In this document: one piece after another, positions 34,362 through 42,698 of the stretch | Numbering within the stretch: the stretch's first letter is position 1 | Layout: each line of letters opens with the position of its first letter | Source: Gordonibacter faecis | GTDB taxonomy: Bacteria; Actinomycetota; Coriobacteriia; Coriobacteriales; Eggerthellaceae | Reading direction: 5' to 3' | NCBI RefSeq assembly: GCF_030077735.1 | Contig: NZ_JASJEU010000025.1 | Span: forward strand, 1-64,000 | DNA length: 64,000 nt | Position numbers and translations under genes: made by a program | Notes under the pieces: model-generated | Seen by the model: the letters and a program-made list of their open reading frames with translations, nothing else | Databases searched by the model: none | What the model was told of the DNA's origin: nothing

Positions 34362-35477
34362 TCACTCGCAACCCGCACCGTCCCAGTGGCGGAGCGCGCT
34401 GACGCCTACACTATCCTTCTCGGCGCGCCAGAGTTCCTCGCGGCGGAAGGCTGCCTCATACAGATGACGCTCGTCGCGCGCCGATAGCAGCAGCTGACCA
34501 CCGCCAACATTGCAGCGCGGGTCGCGAAAGAGCGCCGCTATGCGCTTCATGTGTTCGGGAGGAAGGCGCTCGCCGAGGCCATCTGCCACCACCAACCCAC
34601 CGGCGCGCAGCGAGGCGAGCACACTCGGCACCAGCCGAAGCGCTGCACGCACGCCTGAAGATTCTTCTTCAAGGGAAAGTTCATGCACGGACGCACCAAC
34701 ACGGCGACGCACCACCACGTTGCCATTCGCAATGCAAACTCCCTCAATGCCAGCATCAAGGTAGCTGACCAGGCGCTGAGCTTCCTTGGGGCTGCCGAGC
34801 AGTTCGTCTTGCTCGCACGGTGACAATCCGCACGAATGATAAAAGCACACGCCAACATGGTTAAACCGGCACGACATAAACCAGTGAACAAGCGCGTCTA
34901 TTTCTGCATTGTCGCACCACGCCGCTAAGCAGGCGAGCAAGGGAATTCTTCGCGGAAGAACTCTATCTTCCGGAATACGCAGGTCAGCGGGCATATTGCC
35001 CAGCAACGCTTCATTCCCCCGCCGCTCAAACAAAAGCGTTTGCCTCCCCGCCGCGCCTGACTCACCGCGAAACAGCGCCTCGCGCGCAATACTTCCGTCC
35101 GACCACGCAAGTTCGTAGCGATACTCAATTCCCTCGCAACGCAGCACCAGCCCCAACTCCGTCGGTTGATGCTTCGACTGTTCGTCGAACGCAAACGGCC
35201 TGATGGGCAGCACGGGAAGCGACCCTCTGCGCCGCAGTTCTTCTCCATCCAGTGCAAGAAGCGGCTTCACCACCAACAAGATGAGAGCACTCAGCGCCTC
35301 AAGCGCCGCCGACGTACCCGCGCCGCTTGGCCCACACACGGCAACCACCGCACCGGGCACCTCGGACACTTCCGCTCCGTCCCTTAACAAGCACTCACCA
35401 CGAGCAGCATCACTGAAGGTAAGGGTTGTTTCACCCCGATAGGAGGTTACGTTTTTGAAGGTGAATTGACAGAGCAT
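34362..35477 (-). CDS. ABC/SMC-like AAA ATPase domain protein with degenerate Walker A
   Basis: Resembles the OLD/AbiEii/RloC-like ATP-binding proteins: MLCQFTFKNVTSYRGETTLTF matches the start of that group (usually an LxxFxVxNFxSFxxxxxL pattern), ESSGVRAAL matches the signature motif, and LVVADGLGERLPPEHM sits where Walker B and the D-loop are expected. The P-loop reads GPSGAGTSA, lacking the invariant Lys, and Walker B lacks its usual second acidic residue. So nucleotide hydrolysis may be lost. Cys-rich middle (CRFNHVGVCFYHSCGLSPC). ATG 35477 is preceded by GGGGAG. Such proteins often act in phage defence or repair; that role is only inference. Confidence 0.65.
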   Translation of the reverse strand: MLCQFTFKNVTSYRGETTLTFSDAARGECLLRDGAEVSEVPGAVVAVCGPSGAGTSAALEALSALILLVVKPLLALDGEELRRRGSLPVLPIRPFAFDEQSKHQPTELGLVLRCEGIEYRYELAWSDGSIAREALFRGESGAAGRQTLLFERRGNEALLGNMPADLRIPEDRVLPRRIPLLACLAAWCDNAEIDALVHWFMSCRFNHVGVCFYHSCGLSPCEQDELLGSPKEAQRLVSYLDAGIEGVCIANGNVVVRRRVGASVHELSLEEESSGVRAALRLVPSVLASLRAGGLVVADGLGERLPPEHMKRIAALFRDPRCNVGGGQLLLSARDERHLYEAAFRREELWRAEKDSVGVSALRHWDGAGCE

Positions 35478-35536
35478 GACAGCGACTCCCCACACACAGA
35501 CACTACGGGCGAATGCGAATTACGAGTGTGCTTGGT

Positions 35537-37111
35537 CTAACCGAGCTTCTTGCCCAACAGCTCATTGATGAGTTTCGGGTTACCCTGGCCGCGCATCTCC
35601 TTCATGCATTGTCCCACGAAAAAGCCCATGAGGCCCGTCTTGCCGCCACGGTACTGTTCTACTTTGTCGGGGTTGGCCGCGAGCACGGCATCGACCACGG
35701 CTTCAATGGCGCCGGTGTCGCTCACCTGCTCCATGCCGCGCTCCTTAACGATGGCCGCCGGGTCCTTATCCTCGTCGAGCACGGCTGCGAACACCTCTTT
35801 AGCCTGCTTGGACGAAATGGTGTCGTCCGCCACGAGGCGCACCAGCTCCACGGCGCGCGCGGGCGTGAGCGGCGAATCCTCCAGGTCGAAGTCGTCATGC
35901 GCGTTCATGTGCGCGGTCACATCGTTAATGGCGAGGTTCGCCACGGGCTTTGCCAGCTTCGCAGCGTCGGCACCCGCCAGCTCCATGCAGGCCTCGAAGA
36001 AGTTCGCCGTGGCGCGGTGTTCCACCAGATGACGCGCATCGTAGGCCGACAGGCCAAACGCCTTGGCGAAGCGCGCCGCCTTCTGGTCGGGTAGCTCGGG
36101 CAGCTTCGCACGCACGCTTTCGATGAACTCATCGGACAAGTCATAGGGCGCCAAGTCCGGCTCCGGAAACAGGCGATAGTCGTCAGCCGTTTCCTTCACG
36201 CGCATAACAATGGTGCGCTTGGCCGAGGGATCCCAGTGACGTGTCTCCTGGAAAATCTGCCCGCCTTCTTCGAGCACCTCCGCCTGGCGGCAGATCTCGT
36301 AGGCCAAGCCGTCGTGGAGGTTCTTGAAACTGTTCATGTTCTTCAGCTCGGTTTTTACGCCCAGCTTCTTGTCGCCGCGACGGCGCAGGCTCACGTTGCC
36401 GTCGCAACGCAGGCTTCCCTCTTCCATGGAGCAGTCGGAGATGCCCAGCGCCAAATAAATCTGGCGCAACTTCTGCATGAAGAGGCGCGCCTCTTCCGGC
36501 GTGCGCAGATCGGGCTCGGTCACCAACTCGATGAGCGGCGTGCCGCAGCGGTTGTAGTCCACAAGCGAGTGCGTGGCACCCGCGATGCGGCCCTCGGAGC
36601 CGCCCACGTGATTCATCTTGCCGGCATCTTCCTCCATGTGAATGCGCGTGATGCCCACATGCGCAGTGTAGCCCTCGGCCGTGCGCACAGCGTTGCCGTC
36701 CTCTTCGCCCTCGGCAAGCTTCGCGGCGGTGATGCGCTCCTTCGCGGCTGGGCCGTCCACGTCCAAGTCCAGGTGGCCGCGCATGCAGAAGGCCACGGGG
36801 CCCTGCGTGGTTTGGAAGTTCTTCGACATGTCAGGATACATGTAGTTCTTGCGGTAGAACATCGAGCGCTTCTCGATGTCGCAGTTCGTGGCCAAGCCGG
36901 CCAGCACAATAGACTCGATGGCGGCCTTGTTCGGCACGGGCAGCGCGCCCGGAAGGCCCAGGCACACAGGACACGTGTGCGTGTTCGGATCGGCGCCGAA
37001 CTCCAGCTTGCAGCCGCAGAACATCTTGGTTTCCAGCGTCGTGAGCTCGGCGTGCACCTCAAGGCCGATGACGGCTTCCCAGTCTTGCAGGACTTCTTCG
37101 AGTTTCCGCAT
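35537..37111 (-). CDS. gatB: Asp/Glu-tRNA amidotransferase subunit B
   Basis: Kinase/transamidase subunit of GatCAB, which makes Gln-tRNA(Gln) and/or Asn-tRNA(Asn) from the misacylated forms. Starts WEAVIGLEVHAELTT; zinc and active-site region FCGCKLEFGADPNTHTCPVCLGLPG is at about residues 31-55; YNRCGTPLIELVTEPDL and GSLRCDGNVSLR follow; the C-terminal YqeY-like helical tail is present (KVEQYRGGKTGLMGFFVGQCMKE). 524 aa. The ATG shares a base with the gatA stop (TAATG). Confidence 0.97.
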   Translation of the reverse strand: MRKLEEVLQDWEAVIGLEVHAELTTLETKMFCGCKLEFGADPNTHTCPVCLGLPGALPVPNKAAIESIVLAGLATNCDIEKRSMFYRKNYMYPDMSKNFQTTQGPVAFCMRGHLDLDVDGPAAKERITAAKLAEGEEDGNAVRTAEGYTAHVGITRIHMEEDAGKMNHVGGSEGRIAGATHSLVDYNRCGTPLIELVTEPDLRTPEEARLFMQKLRQIYLALGISDCSMEEGSLRCDGNVSLRRRGDKKLGVKTELKNMNSFKNLHDGLAYEICRQAEVLEEGGQIFQETRHWDPSAKRTIVMRVKETADDYRLFPEPDLAPYDLSDEFIESVRAKLPELPDQKAARFAKAFGLSAYDARHLVEHRATANFFEACMELAGADAAKLAKPVANLAINDVTAHMNAHDDFDLEDSPLTPARAVELVRLVADDTISSKQAKEVFAAVLDEDKDPAAIVKERGMEQVSDTGAIEAVVDAVLAANPDKVEQYRGGKTGLMGFFVGQCMKEMRGQGNPKLINELLGKKLG

Positions 37112-38793
37112 TATTCGGCCTCCCCTTCTACCTGCGCCGCAACGACCTCGGCAGCGCCCAGTCGCTCGGATAGTTCTCGCTCAGTCGCGGAACTCGCTTG
37201 GTGAACGCCGCCAGGAACGTCGCTTTCCGTGGCAAGTCCGGGCAGGTCAACGCCCGGCACCGCGTCAGCAGCATCGGGAATGGTCGCGGGAGCCTTGAAG
37301 TCCGCACCCTCACGGAAGAGCGGGGCGACGGGAGCCGGACCGTACACCGTTTCCAGCGCGGCGGCCACGCGCAGCATGCTCTCGTCCTTGAACTGGGGTG
37401 AGATAAGCTGCACACCCACGGGAAGATTCGTGTCGGCACCAAGACCCACCGGCAGGCTCATACCACCGTTGCCCGCAATGTTGATGGAAATGGTGAACAT
37501 GTCGGACAGGTACATGTCGGTGGGGTCGCTCACTTCGCCAAACTTGAACGACGTGCGCGGTGCCACCGGCGCGAGGATGCAATCCACCTGCTCGTAGGCG
37601 CGCGCGTAGTCCTGCGTGATAAGCGTGCGCACCTGCTGCGCGGGATAGTAATAGGTGTCGTACACGCCGGCGCTCAGCAGATAGCTGCCCAGCATGATGC
37701 GGCGGCGCGCCTCAGCGCCAAAACCCTTGGCGCGGCTGGCCTCGTACTGGCCGCCAAGGTCCTTGTGCCCGGGGTCGCAGTAGCCGTAGCGCACCGAGTC
37801 GAAGCGCGCGAGGTTAGAAAACGCCTCGCATGGGCCCAGCACGTAGTAGGCGCTCATGGCAGCCTGTGCGTTCGGCAGGTCAACTTCTACCAGCTCAGCA
37901 CCCAGTTCGCGCAAATGCTCGGCCGCTTCTTCCACCTTCGCCTTAACTTCCGCCGTGAGGCCCTTCGCCTCCATGAACGCGGGCACAATACCAATGCGCA
38001 TGCCGCGCACGCCCGCGTCGAGGTTTGCCGTGTAGTCGGTGCGAATGTCCTGGCTCGTGCAGTCGAGCGGGTCGCGTCCCGCGATGGCATTCATGGCGAG
38101 TGCCGCGTCCGCAACCGAGCGGGTGAAGGGACCCACCTGGTCAAGCGAGCTACCGAACGCCACCACGCCATAGCGGCTGACCACGCCATACGTGGGCTTC
38201 ACCGCCACCGCGCCGCAGAAGCTGCCGGGCTGGCGAATGGAGCCGCCCGTGTCAGAGCCCAGCGTCATCGTGGCCAAACCCGCACCCACCGCCGCCGCGC
38301 TGCCGCCCGACGAGCCGCCGGGCACGCGCTCGAGGTCCCACGGGTTCTTACTGGGGCCAAACGCGCTCGTTTCCGTGGAAGAGCCGAACGCGAACTCGTC
38401 CATGTTCAGCTTGCCCAGCGGAATGCCGCCCGCCTCGATGGCGCGCGCGACGCACGTGGCCGTGTAGGGCGACACGTAGTTCGCCAGCATGGCCGACGAA
38501 CACGTAGTGTGCGTGCCAGCCAGATTCATGTTGTCCTTGAACGCCACCGGCACGCCGGCGAGCGCCCCGAGGCCATCCGCCTCACCCGACGCCACGGCGG
38601 CGTCTAGCTTCGCGGCCTGTTCAAGCGCAAGCGCTTCGGTGGTCTCAAGAAACGCGTGAGTGGCGCCGTCAAGCGCACGCACGCGAGCAAGCGAAGACTC
38701 GGCAATTTCGCGCGCCGAGAACTCCTTCGCGGCCAGGCCCGCACGAATATCGCTCGCGCTCATGCAGGCAAACGCATGATCAAGTGCGCTCAT
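37111..38793 (-). CDS. gatA: Asp/Glu-tRNA amidotransferase subunit A, extended C-terminus
   Basis: Amidase subunit releasing ammonia from glutamine. The Ser-cisSer-Lys triad is visible: Lys in PVAFKDNMN, Ser in RVPGGSSGGSAAA and GSDTGGSIRQP. I chose ATG 38793 (MSALDHAFAC), which shares a base with the gatC stop. The normal chain ends near LETVYGPAPVAPLF, but about 60 further residues follow (from REGADFKAPAT to QVEGEAE). Part of this tail is encoded by a core of the type II palindromic element (37160-37203) also found in hisH. Confidence 0.96.
   Translation of the reverse strand: MSALDHAFACMSASDIRAGLAAKEFSAREIAESSLARVRALDGATHAFLETTEALALEQAAKLDAAVASGEADGLGALAGVPVAFKDNMNLAGTHTTCSSAMLANYVSPYTATCVARAIEAGGIPLGKLNMDEFAFGSSTETSAFGPSKNPWDLERVPGGSSGGSAAAVGAGLATMTLGSDTGGSIRQPGSFCGAVAVKPTYGVVSRYGVVAFGSSLDQVGPFTRSVADAALAMNAIAGRDPLDCTSQDIRTDYTANLDAGVRGMRIGIVPAFMEAKGLTAEVKAKVEEAAEHLRELGAELVEVDLPNAQAAMSAYYVLGPCEAFSNLARFDSVRYGYCDPGHKDLGGQYEASRAKGFGAEARRRIMLGSYLLSAGVYDTYYYPAQQVRTLITQDYARAYEQVDCILAPVAPRTSFKFGEVSDPTDMYLSDMFTISINIAGNGGMSLPVGLGADTNLPVGVQLISPQFKDESMLRVAAALETVYGPAPVAPLFREGADFKAPATIPDAADAVPGVDLPGLATESDVPGGVHQASSATERELSERLGAAEVVAAQVEGEAE
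37160..37203 (-). repeat. Type II palindromic element core in the gatA tail
   Basis: Plus strand CAGTCGCTCGGATAGTTC ... CGGAACTCGCTTGGTG, matching the core of the hisH elements (CAGTCGCTCGGACAGTCC ... CGGAACTCGCTTGGTG). Flanks CGACCTCGGCAGCGCC and ACGCCGCCAGGAACGTCG show weaker residual complementarity, so arms are more worn here. Confidence 0.7.
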
Positions 38794-39104
38794 TAGCGGT
38801 CGCCCCCTTCGCCCAAAATTGACGGAATGAGAAAGCAACCGTCCTGCTGCTTCGGCGCATTCTCAAGCGCCACGTCCTGCGTGAAGCCGGGTTCTTCCAC
38901 GTCATCGCGCATGACGTTCGACAAGCCGCCGATGGGATGGAACGTGGGCTCAACGCCCTCCAGGTCGTACTCGGTGATAGGACGCAGGCTGTCGATGATG
39001 GCGTTCAAGTCAACCGTCATCTGCGCAACCTCTTCGTCCGTGAGGCCAATGCGCGTGTATTCCGCAATATCACGCACATCGTGTTCAGTAACATGTTGGG
39101 TCAT
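38793..39104 (-). CDS. gatC: Asp/Glu-tRNA amidotransferase subunit C
   Basis: Small scaffold subunit wrapping GatA and GatB. DVRDIAEYTRIGLTDEEVAQM and DSLRPITEYDLEGVEPTFHP are typical; 103 aa is the normal length. First gene of gatC-gatA-gatB, all joined by TAATG overlaps, so the subunits are made in step. Confidence 0.95.
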   Translation of the reverse strand: MTQHVTEHDVRDIAEYTRIGLTDEEVAQMTVDLNAIIDSLRPITEYDLEGVEPTFHPIGGLSNVMRDDVEEPGFTQDVALENAPKQQDGCFLIPSILGEGGDR

Positions 39105-39447
39105 AGGATTCGCTCTTCCCTTCTCTCGTTTTCACACAACGACTCCGCGAGCGCAACAGGAGCCGAAGGTGGAGCAGGTGAAAACATAACGCCGCCCATG
39201 ATACCAAAGGTATCTCCCTCTCAGTGCGTCATCACCCGCTTTGGCCACAGACTTAACAACCACAGCGGTGAGAGAAGAAGTTATCAATATGAGGTAACAC
39301 CGCGAAACACATTCTTGTCATGAGCGCGCAACGCAAACGACCCCCTTTTCAGGCGGATTAGTACCGCTCAAAAGGGGGTCGTTTCATCAATTTCTTGCTC
39401 ACTCCCGCCACGGCAAGAAAAGACAACCGAGTAAGCAAAAGAAGTGT
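39105..39447. other. Intergenic region upstream of gatC
   Basis: Holds the likely gatCAB promoter, which I could not fix, a small palindrome GATACC-AAA-GGTATC (39200-39214) and the strong hairpin at 39335-39384. No coding frame seen. Confidence 0.4.
39335..39384 (-). terminator. Strong hairpin, probable bidirectional terminator
   Basis: 15-bp arms AAACGACCCCCTTTT (39335-39349) and AAAAGGGGGTCGTTT (39370-39384), loop 20 bases. It follows the small minus-strand gene 39448-39708. Confidence 0.7.
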
Positions 39448-39708
39448 TTACGCCTGCTTGTAGACAACGTAGGTTTCTTTTACTTGGCCGTTGGCGTCGA
39501 AGGCGGCGATGTCGGCGGTGCTTTTGAACTCCAGATCCTCGCCTTTGTAGCCGTAATTGCTGTTGTTCATGGTGTACATGTAGCCGTAGATGATGCCACC
39601 CTCATCGGCGCTTTTGTCCTGCGCGTCCACAAGTTCCTGCGCGGCAGCCTTGCACTTGTCAAGTTCTTTCGGGTTCCACAGACGGTCCCCACCGAGCGGT
39701 CCAAGCAT
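39448..39708 (-). CDS. Hypothetical protein (86 aa)
   Basis: Not recognised. Hydrophilic, no signal or membrane segment: MLGPLGGDRLWNPKELD, then a helical stretch (KCKAAAQELVDAQDKSA) and a beta-rich end (IIYGYMYTMNNSNYGYKG, ETYVVYKQA). ATG 39708 is preceded by an excellent site GAAGGAGGACAAC; longer in-frame starts lack one. A strong hairpin follows, so it looks like a real single-gene unit. Confidence 0.65.
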   Translation of the reverse strand: MLGPLGGDRLWNPKELDKCKAAAQELVDAQDKSADEGGIIYGYMYTMNNSNYGYKGEDLEFKSTADIAAFDANGQVKETYVVYKQA

Positions 39709-39900
39709 GTTGTCCTCCTTCAAAACGGTTTGCACGTGGTTGTGATAGTAAGCGCCTCACTGCGAAAAAGCGTCCGGATCAGGACAACGAAAACGGGAGC
39801 CGCTTCAGCAAATGCAGGAGGGCATGCCGCACTTTGGTTCCATCTGAGGGCCTATGCTGTGCAAAACAGTAGACGCACCGTTTTCGGAAAGGGGACTCGC

Positions 39901-40860
39901 ATGAACGTGACCGTTCGCGCGCGCACAGGAGACGTCCAAACCATTGCAGTGGAACTCGAAGCGGCCGAGGTGACTGACTACCTGCGGGGTTTCTACCTGA
40001 TGACAGCTCAGCAGGCAGGACTGCACCCTGAACCGGGGCTGACCTCAAAGCAGCTGGTGGAACGCGAGTGCAACCTCGACGAAGTAGGCCGCGCGGCGAG
40101 CGAAACCGTAGCCGTGCGAGCAACGCCAGCCGTGCTCGATCGAGCGGGCATTGATGCCGTGGGAGCGCCAGACTACGGCTGCCACGGCTACGCACAAGAG
40201 GGCCAGCCGTTCGCGTTCGACCTGACGATAGTGCCCAAGCCCCAGATGGAGCTAACCTCCTACGACCCCGTTGAGGTACCCCATCAAACTCACGAAGTGA
40301 CCGAAGAGGAAGTGGATGCCTTCCTGGCGCAAGTGGCCGCTGTCCGCAATCTGTCGGAGTTGGGAACACCCGAGCAGCTGCGCCAACGAGCCCGCGAAGA
40401 CTTGCAGGCAGAAGCCGACGAGCGTACGCGCGCCTACCAGCGCTTCATCGCCGCCGATGCCTTGGCAAGCCGCCTTACCAACCCGGTGCCCGACGCGGTA
40501 TTCGCCGCCCACTATGCGGAGATCACGCAAGACTTCCGCGCTTCGCTCGCCGAACAGGAAATGACCGAAGAAGACTACCTGCGCGAGCGTGGCTTACAAG
40601 CCGATGAACTGAAGCATCGCCTGATGAGCCAGGCCCGCGAACAACTGCGTCAGGGCTTGGCGCTTGACGCCCTCGCGCGCCACGAGAACCTGAAACTCAC
40701 CACTGCCGAGCTTAAGGAATTCCTCGCAAGTATGTCCGAAGGCCGTCCCGACGAATTGCTTCACACCTTGAAAGAACAGGGCGGCCTGCGCAAGGTTGAA
40801 GAAACCGCTTTGCGCGCCAAGACGAACGACTGGCTCGTTCGCACCGCGCGCGTCGCCTGA
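39901..40860 (+). CDS. Trigger factor-like protein without PPIase domain
   Basis: Related to the ribosome-associated chaperone trigger factor. The first 130 residues follow its N-terminal domain (MNVTVRARTGDVQTIAVELEA, then FDLTIVPKPQMELTSYDPVEV) and the rest is its SurA-like helical C-domain (EEEVDAFLAQVAAV, ERGLQADELKHRLMSQAREQ). The FKBP-type PPIase domain is missing and the ribosome-docking GFRxGKxP signature is replaced by GLHPEPGLTS. At 319 aa it is about 110 shorter than a full trigger factor. It may be a paralogue or specialised chaperone. ATG 39901 is preceded by GGAAAGGGGAC; the frame is open far upstream but without similarity. Confidence 0.8.
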   Translation: MNVTVRARTGDVQTIAVELEAAEVTDYLRGFYLMTAQQAGLHPEPGLTSKQLVERECNLDEVGRAASETVAVRATPAVLDRAGIDAVGAPDYGCHGYAQEGQPFAFDLTIVPKPQMELTSYDPVEVPHQTHEVTEEEVDAFLAQVAAVRNLSELGTPEQLRQRAREDLQAEADERTRAYQRFIAADALASRLTNPVPDAVFAAHYAEITQDFRASLAEQEMTEEDYLRERGLQADELKHRLMSQAREQLRQGLALDALARHENLKLTTAELKEFLASMSEGRPDELLHTLKEQGGLRKVEETALRAKTNDWLVRTARVA

Positions 40861-40910
40861 GTCCGGTTGCCGAAGCGCTCTCGCTCCCAGAAGCGCAGCG
40901 TCTTGATGGG

Positions 40911-40954
40911 GGTTCTTCAACAAAACCAGTGACCCTCGCTTTCGTTGAAGAACC
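40911..40954 (+). terminator. Inverted repeat after the trigger factor-like gene
   Basis: 11-bp perfect arms GGTTCTTCAAC / GTTGAAGAACC, 22-base loop, no T-run. Weak terminator or structural element. Confidence 0.4.
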
Positions 40955-41034
40955 TCAATACCTGGCTGCTGTTACCGTCTTCGGCGCTCCCCTATTCTTT
41001 TGGTTGTAAGGCAAACCGAATGGAGGAGAAAACC

Positions 41035-41253
41035 ATGTGCTTCAGACCAGCAGCTGTGAGTAACGGCACCATCGCCTGCCCCATGTGTGGCCACGAGAAC
41101 CCAGCATCGGCCGAGGTGTGCGAGGAATGCGGCTTTGCTGCGAGCGCCGCACCCGGAACCCCGAAGGCTCCCGGTGCTCCCAAAGCGCCTGGCGCCCCCA
41201 AGGCTCCGGGAGCCCCCAAAGCCCCAAGCGCGCCCAAGGCTCCCGTCGCGTAA
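41035..41253 (+). CDS. Zinc ribbon peptide with APKAPG repeats
   Basis: 72 residues. A zinc ribbon with two Cys pairs (CPMCGHENPASAEVCEEC) is followed by a Pro/Ala/Lys tail of about six units of the type APKAPG. The start MCFRPAAV resembles a small zinc-ribbon group seen in coriobacteria. Function unknown; the tail may be an extended spacer. ATG 41035 has ATGGAGGAG upstream; longer in-frame starts lack a site. A nearly perfect hairpin (GAGGGCCGCCT / AGGCGACCCTC, 41271-41297) follows. Confidence 0.75.
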   Translation: MCFRPAAVSNGTIACPMCGHENPASAEVCEECGFAASAAPGTPKAPGAPKAPGAPKAPGAPKAPSAPKAPVA

Positions 41254-41331
41254 CAACGACACCGCAGCAGGAGGGCCGCCTCATAAGGCGACCCTCATTG
41301 CATCCCACTCAGAACAAGCAGATTCCCTCCT

Positions 41332-42297
41332 CTAGTCGCACAGCACATACAACCCGGATTCCAAATGCGCACGATAGAACTCATCCAGAATGTCCATGAG
41401 CCCCATAAAACACTCGGACTTCAGATCGGCCTCCATGCCTACAAAGCCAATCTCCACTTCATAGGGCCGCTCCATCTTTCGCAGCACAAACCCCGGCTCT
41501 TCCGGCATAGTGAGCGAAGCAAACGCAGGCAAAAACGACAAGGCAGCATCGCGTTCCACCAAACGCTTGCGCAAGGAGAATTCGGAACTGGACAGCGAAA
41601 TGGCATCGCGTCCGAAGCGTCGGGACAAAAAGCCGTAGAGATGCGTATTCGTGGTAACCAGTGGCCGGGAGATAATATCCTCGTCGCTCAGCACGTCCTT
41701 CTCCGCCAGGGGCGAAGACGAGCACACCATCACCTTGTCGTACGCTTTGAGGTAAGGCCTATACTGATAGCCTTTTTCCTCCAAATCGTCGATGCCACCC
41801 TGCTCTGAGCTGCGCTCCTGATTGAAGAAACACATAAGGCCAATCGTGGGCGAACTTGGTGCGCCCTCTCCCGCTCTGCCCGCCAGCAACACTTGGCGGA
41901 TCTGCGGGTTTTGCGATTCGTGAAAACGGATTTTGCGCGACTCAAAAATATAGTCCTTCGCATCCTGCGTGAGGAAGGCCAGTAGCGCCACATTCTGGCA
42001 CTCCAGGTTAATGCAACCCGTGTCCTTGTGTTGAGGCTGCGATTGCGAGGCGGCAAATTCCAGCAACTCTGAATAATTCTCAATGATGGCTGCGGCTCGG
42101 GGAACCAGCTCTTCCCCCACAGGCGAAAGATCTAGCTTGTTGGAGTAGCGAACGAGCAGCTTACAACCCAGCTCCTTCTCCAACTCGTTCATCGCGCGAC
42201 TCATGCCCTGAGGCGAGATGAAGTTCAACTTCGCCGCCCGGGTGATGGATTTGGTTTTCGCCACATCCAGATAATAGTGCAGATACTCGATGTTCAT
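41332..42297 (-). CDS. LysR-family transcriptional regulator
   Basis: Winged HTH at the N-terminus (YLHYYLDVAKTKSITRAAK, SRAMNELEKELGCKLLVR) and a periplasmic-binding-like effector domain, more divergent than usual. 321 aa. ATG 42297 has AAGGGGGACG upstream. It is divergent from the transhydroxylase-like operon across a 400-base gap, the usual LysR arrangement, so it probably senses the enzyme's substrate and controls 42699-49155. Confidence 0.88.
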   Translation of the reverse strand: MNIEYLHYYLDVAKTKSITRAAKLNFISPQGMSRAMNELEKELGCKLLVRYSNKLDLSPVGEELVPRAAAIIENYSELLEFAASQSQPQHKDTGCINLECQNVALLAFLTQDAKDYIFESRKIRFHESQNPQIRQVLLAGRAGEGAPSSPTIGLMCFFNQERSSEQGGIDDLEEKGYQYRPYLKAYDKVMVCSSSPLAEKDVLSDEDIISRPLVTTNTHLYGFLSRRFGRDAISLSSSEFSLRKRLVERDAALSFLPAFASLTMPEEPGFVLRKMERPYEVEIGFVGMEADLKSECFMGLMDILDEFYRAHLESGLYVLCD

Positions 42298-42698
42298 TGC
42301 GCGTCCCCCTTGCCCTTCGGTGTGAGCCCCTCCATTGTAGAGCACTTTCCTTGACACCGCGCGGTCGATCTTCGGACACTCGTCTCAAGCACCCGAGCAA
42401 CGCCCCTGTTCAAGCGCCACATTCGCTTCTCTTCGAACCCACAACATGCCGCCCCAACGAAACGTGGACGAAGCCCCAACGAATCGCGGGAGCAAAGCCA
42501 GCCCCTCAGAATCGGGGGCTAGCTCAACGGGCTGCTTGTTTTCGTTTCGGCGCGCGCTTCATACACTTCTTGGCGGGGGGATCGGGTGTTCATCCTCGCG
42601 CACGGACGCACACCCTCGATCGCTCCCCCGGCACCAAACGCGCTTTCCGCACGCACGCCGCCGGGGACGGAGCAGAAGACGAAGAAAGTAGGAGGAGC
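42298..42698. promoter_or_regulatory. Divergent control region and long leader
   Basis: About 400 bases without a gene. TTGACA occurs at 42351-42356 without a clear -10. Structured parts: AGCCCCTCAGAATCGGGGGCT (42512-42532 region), then a second fold near 42574-42637 (GGGGGATCGGGTGT with ACACCCTCGATCGCTCCCCC). It may be the LysR-controlled promoter plus a structured leader. I cannot assign a riboswitch class. Confidence 0.4.
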
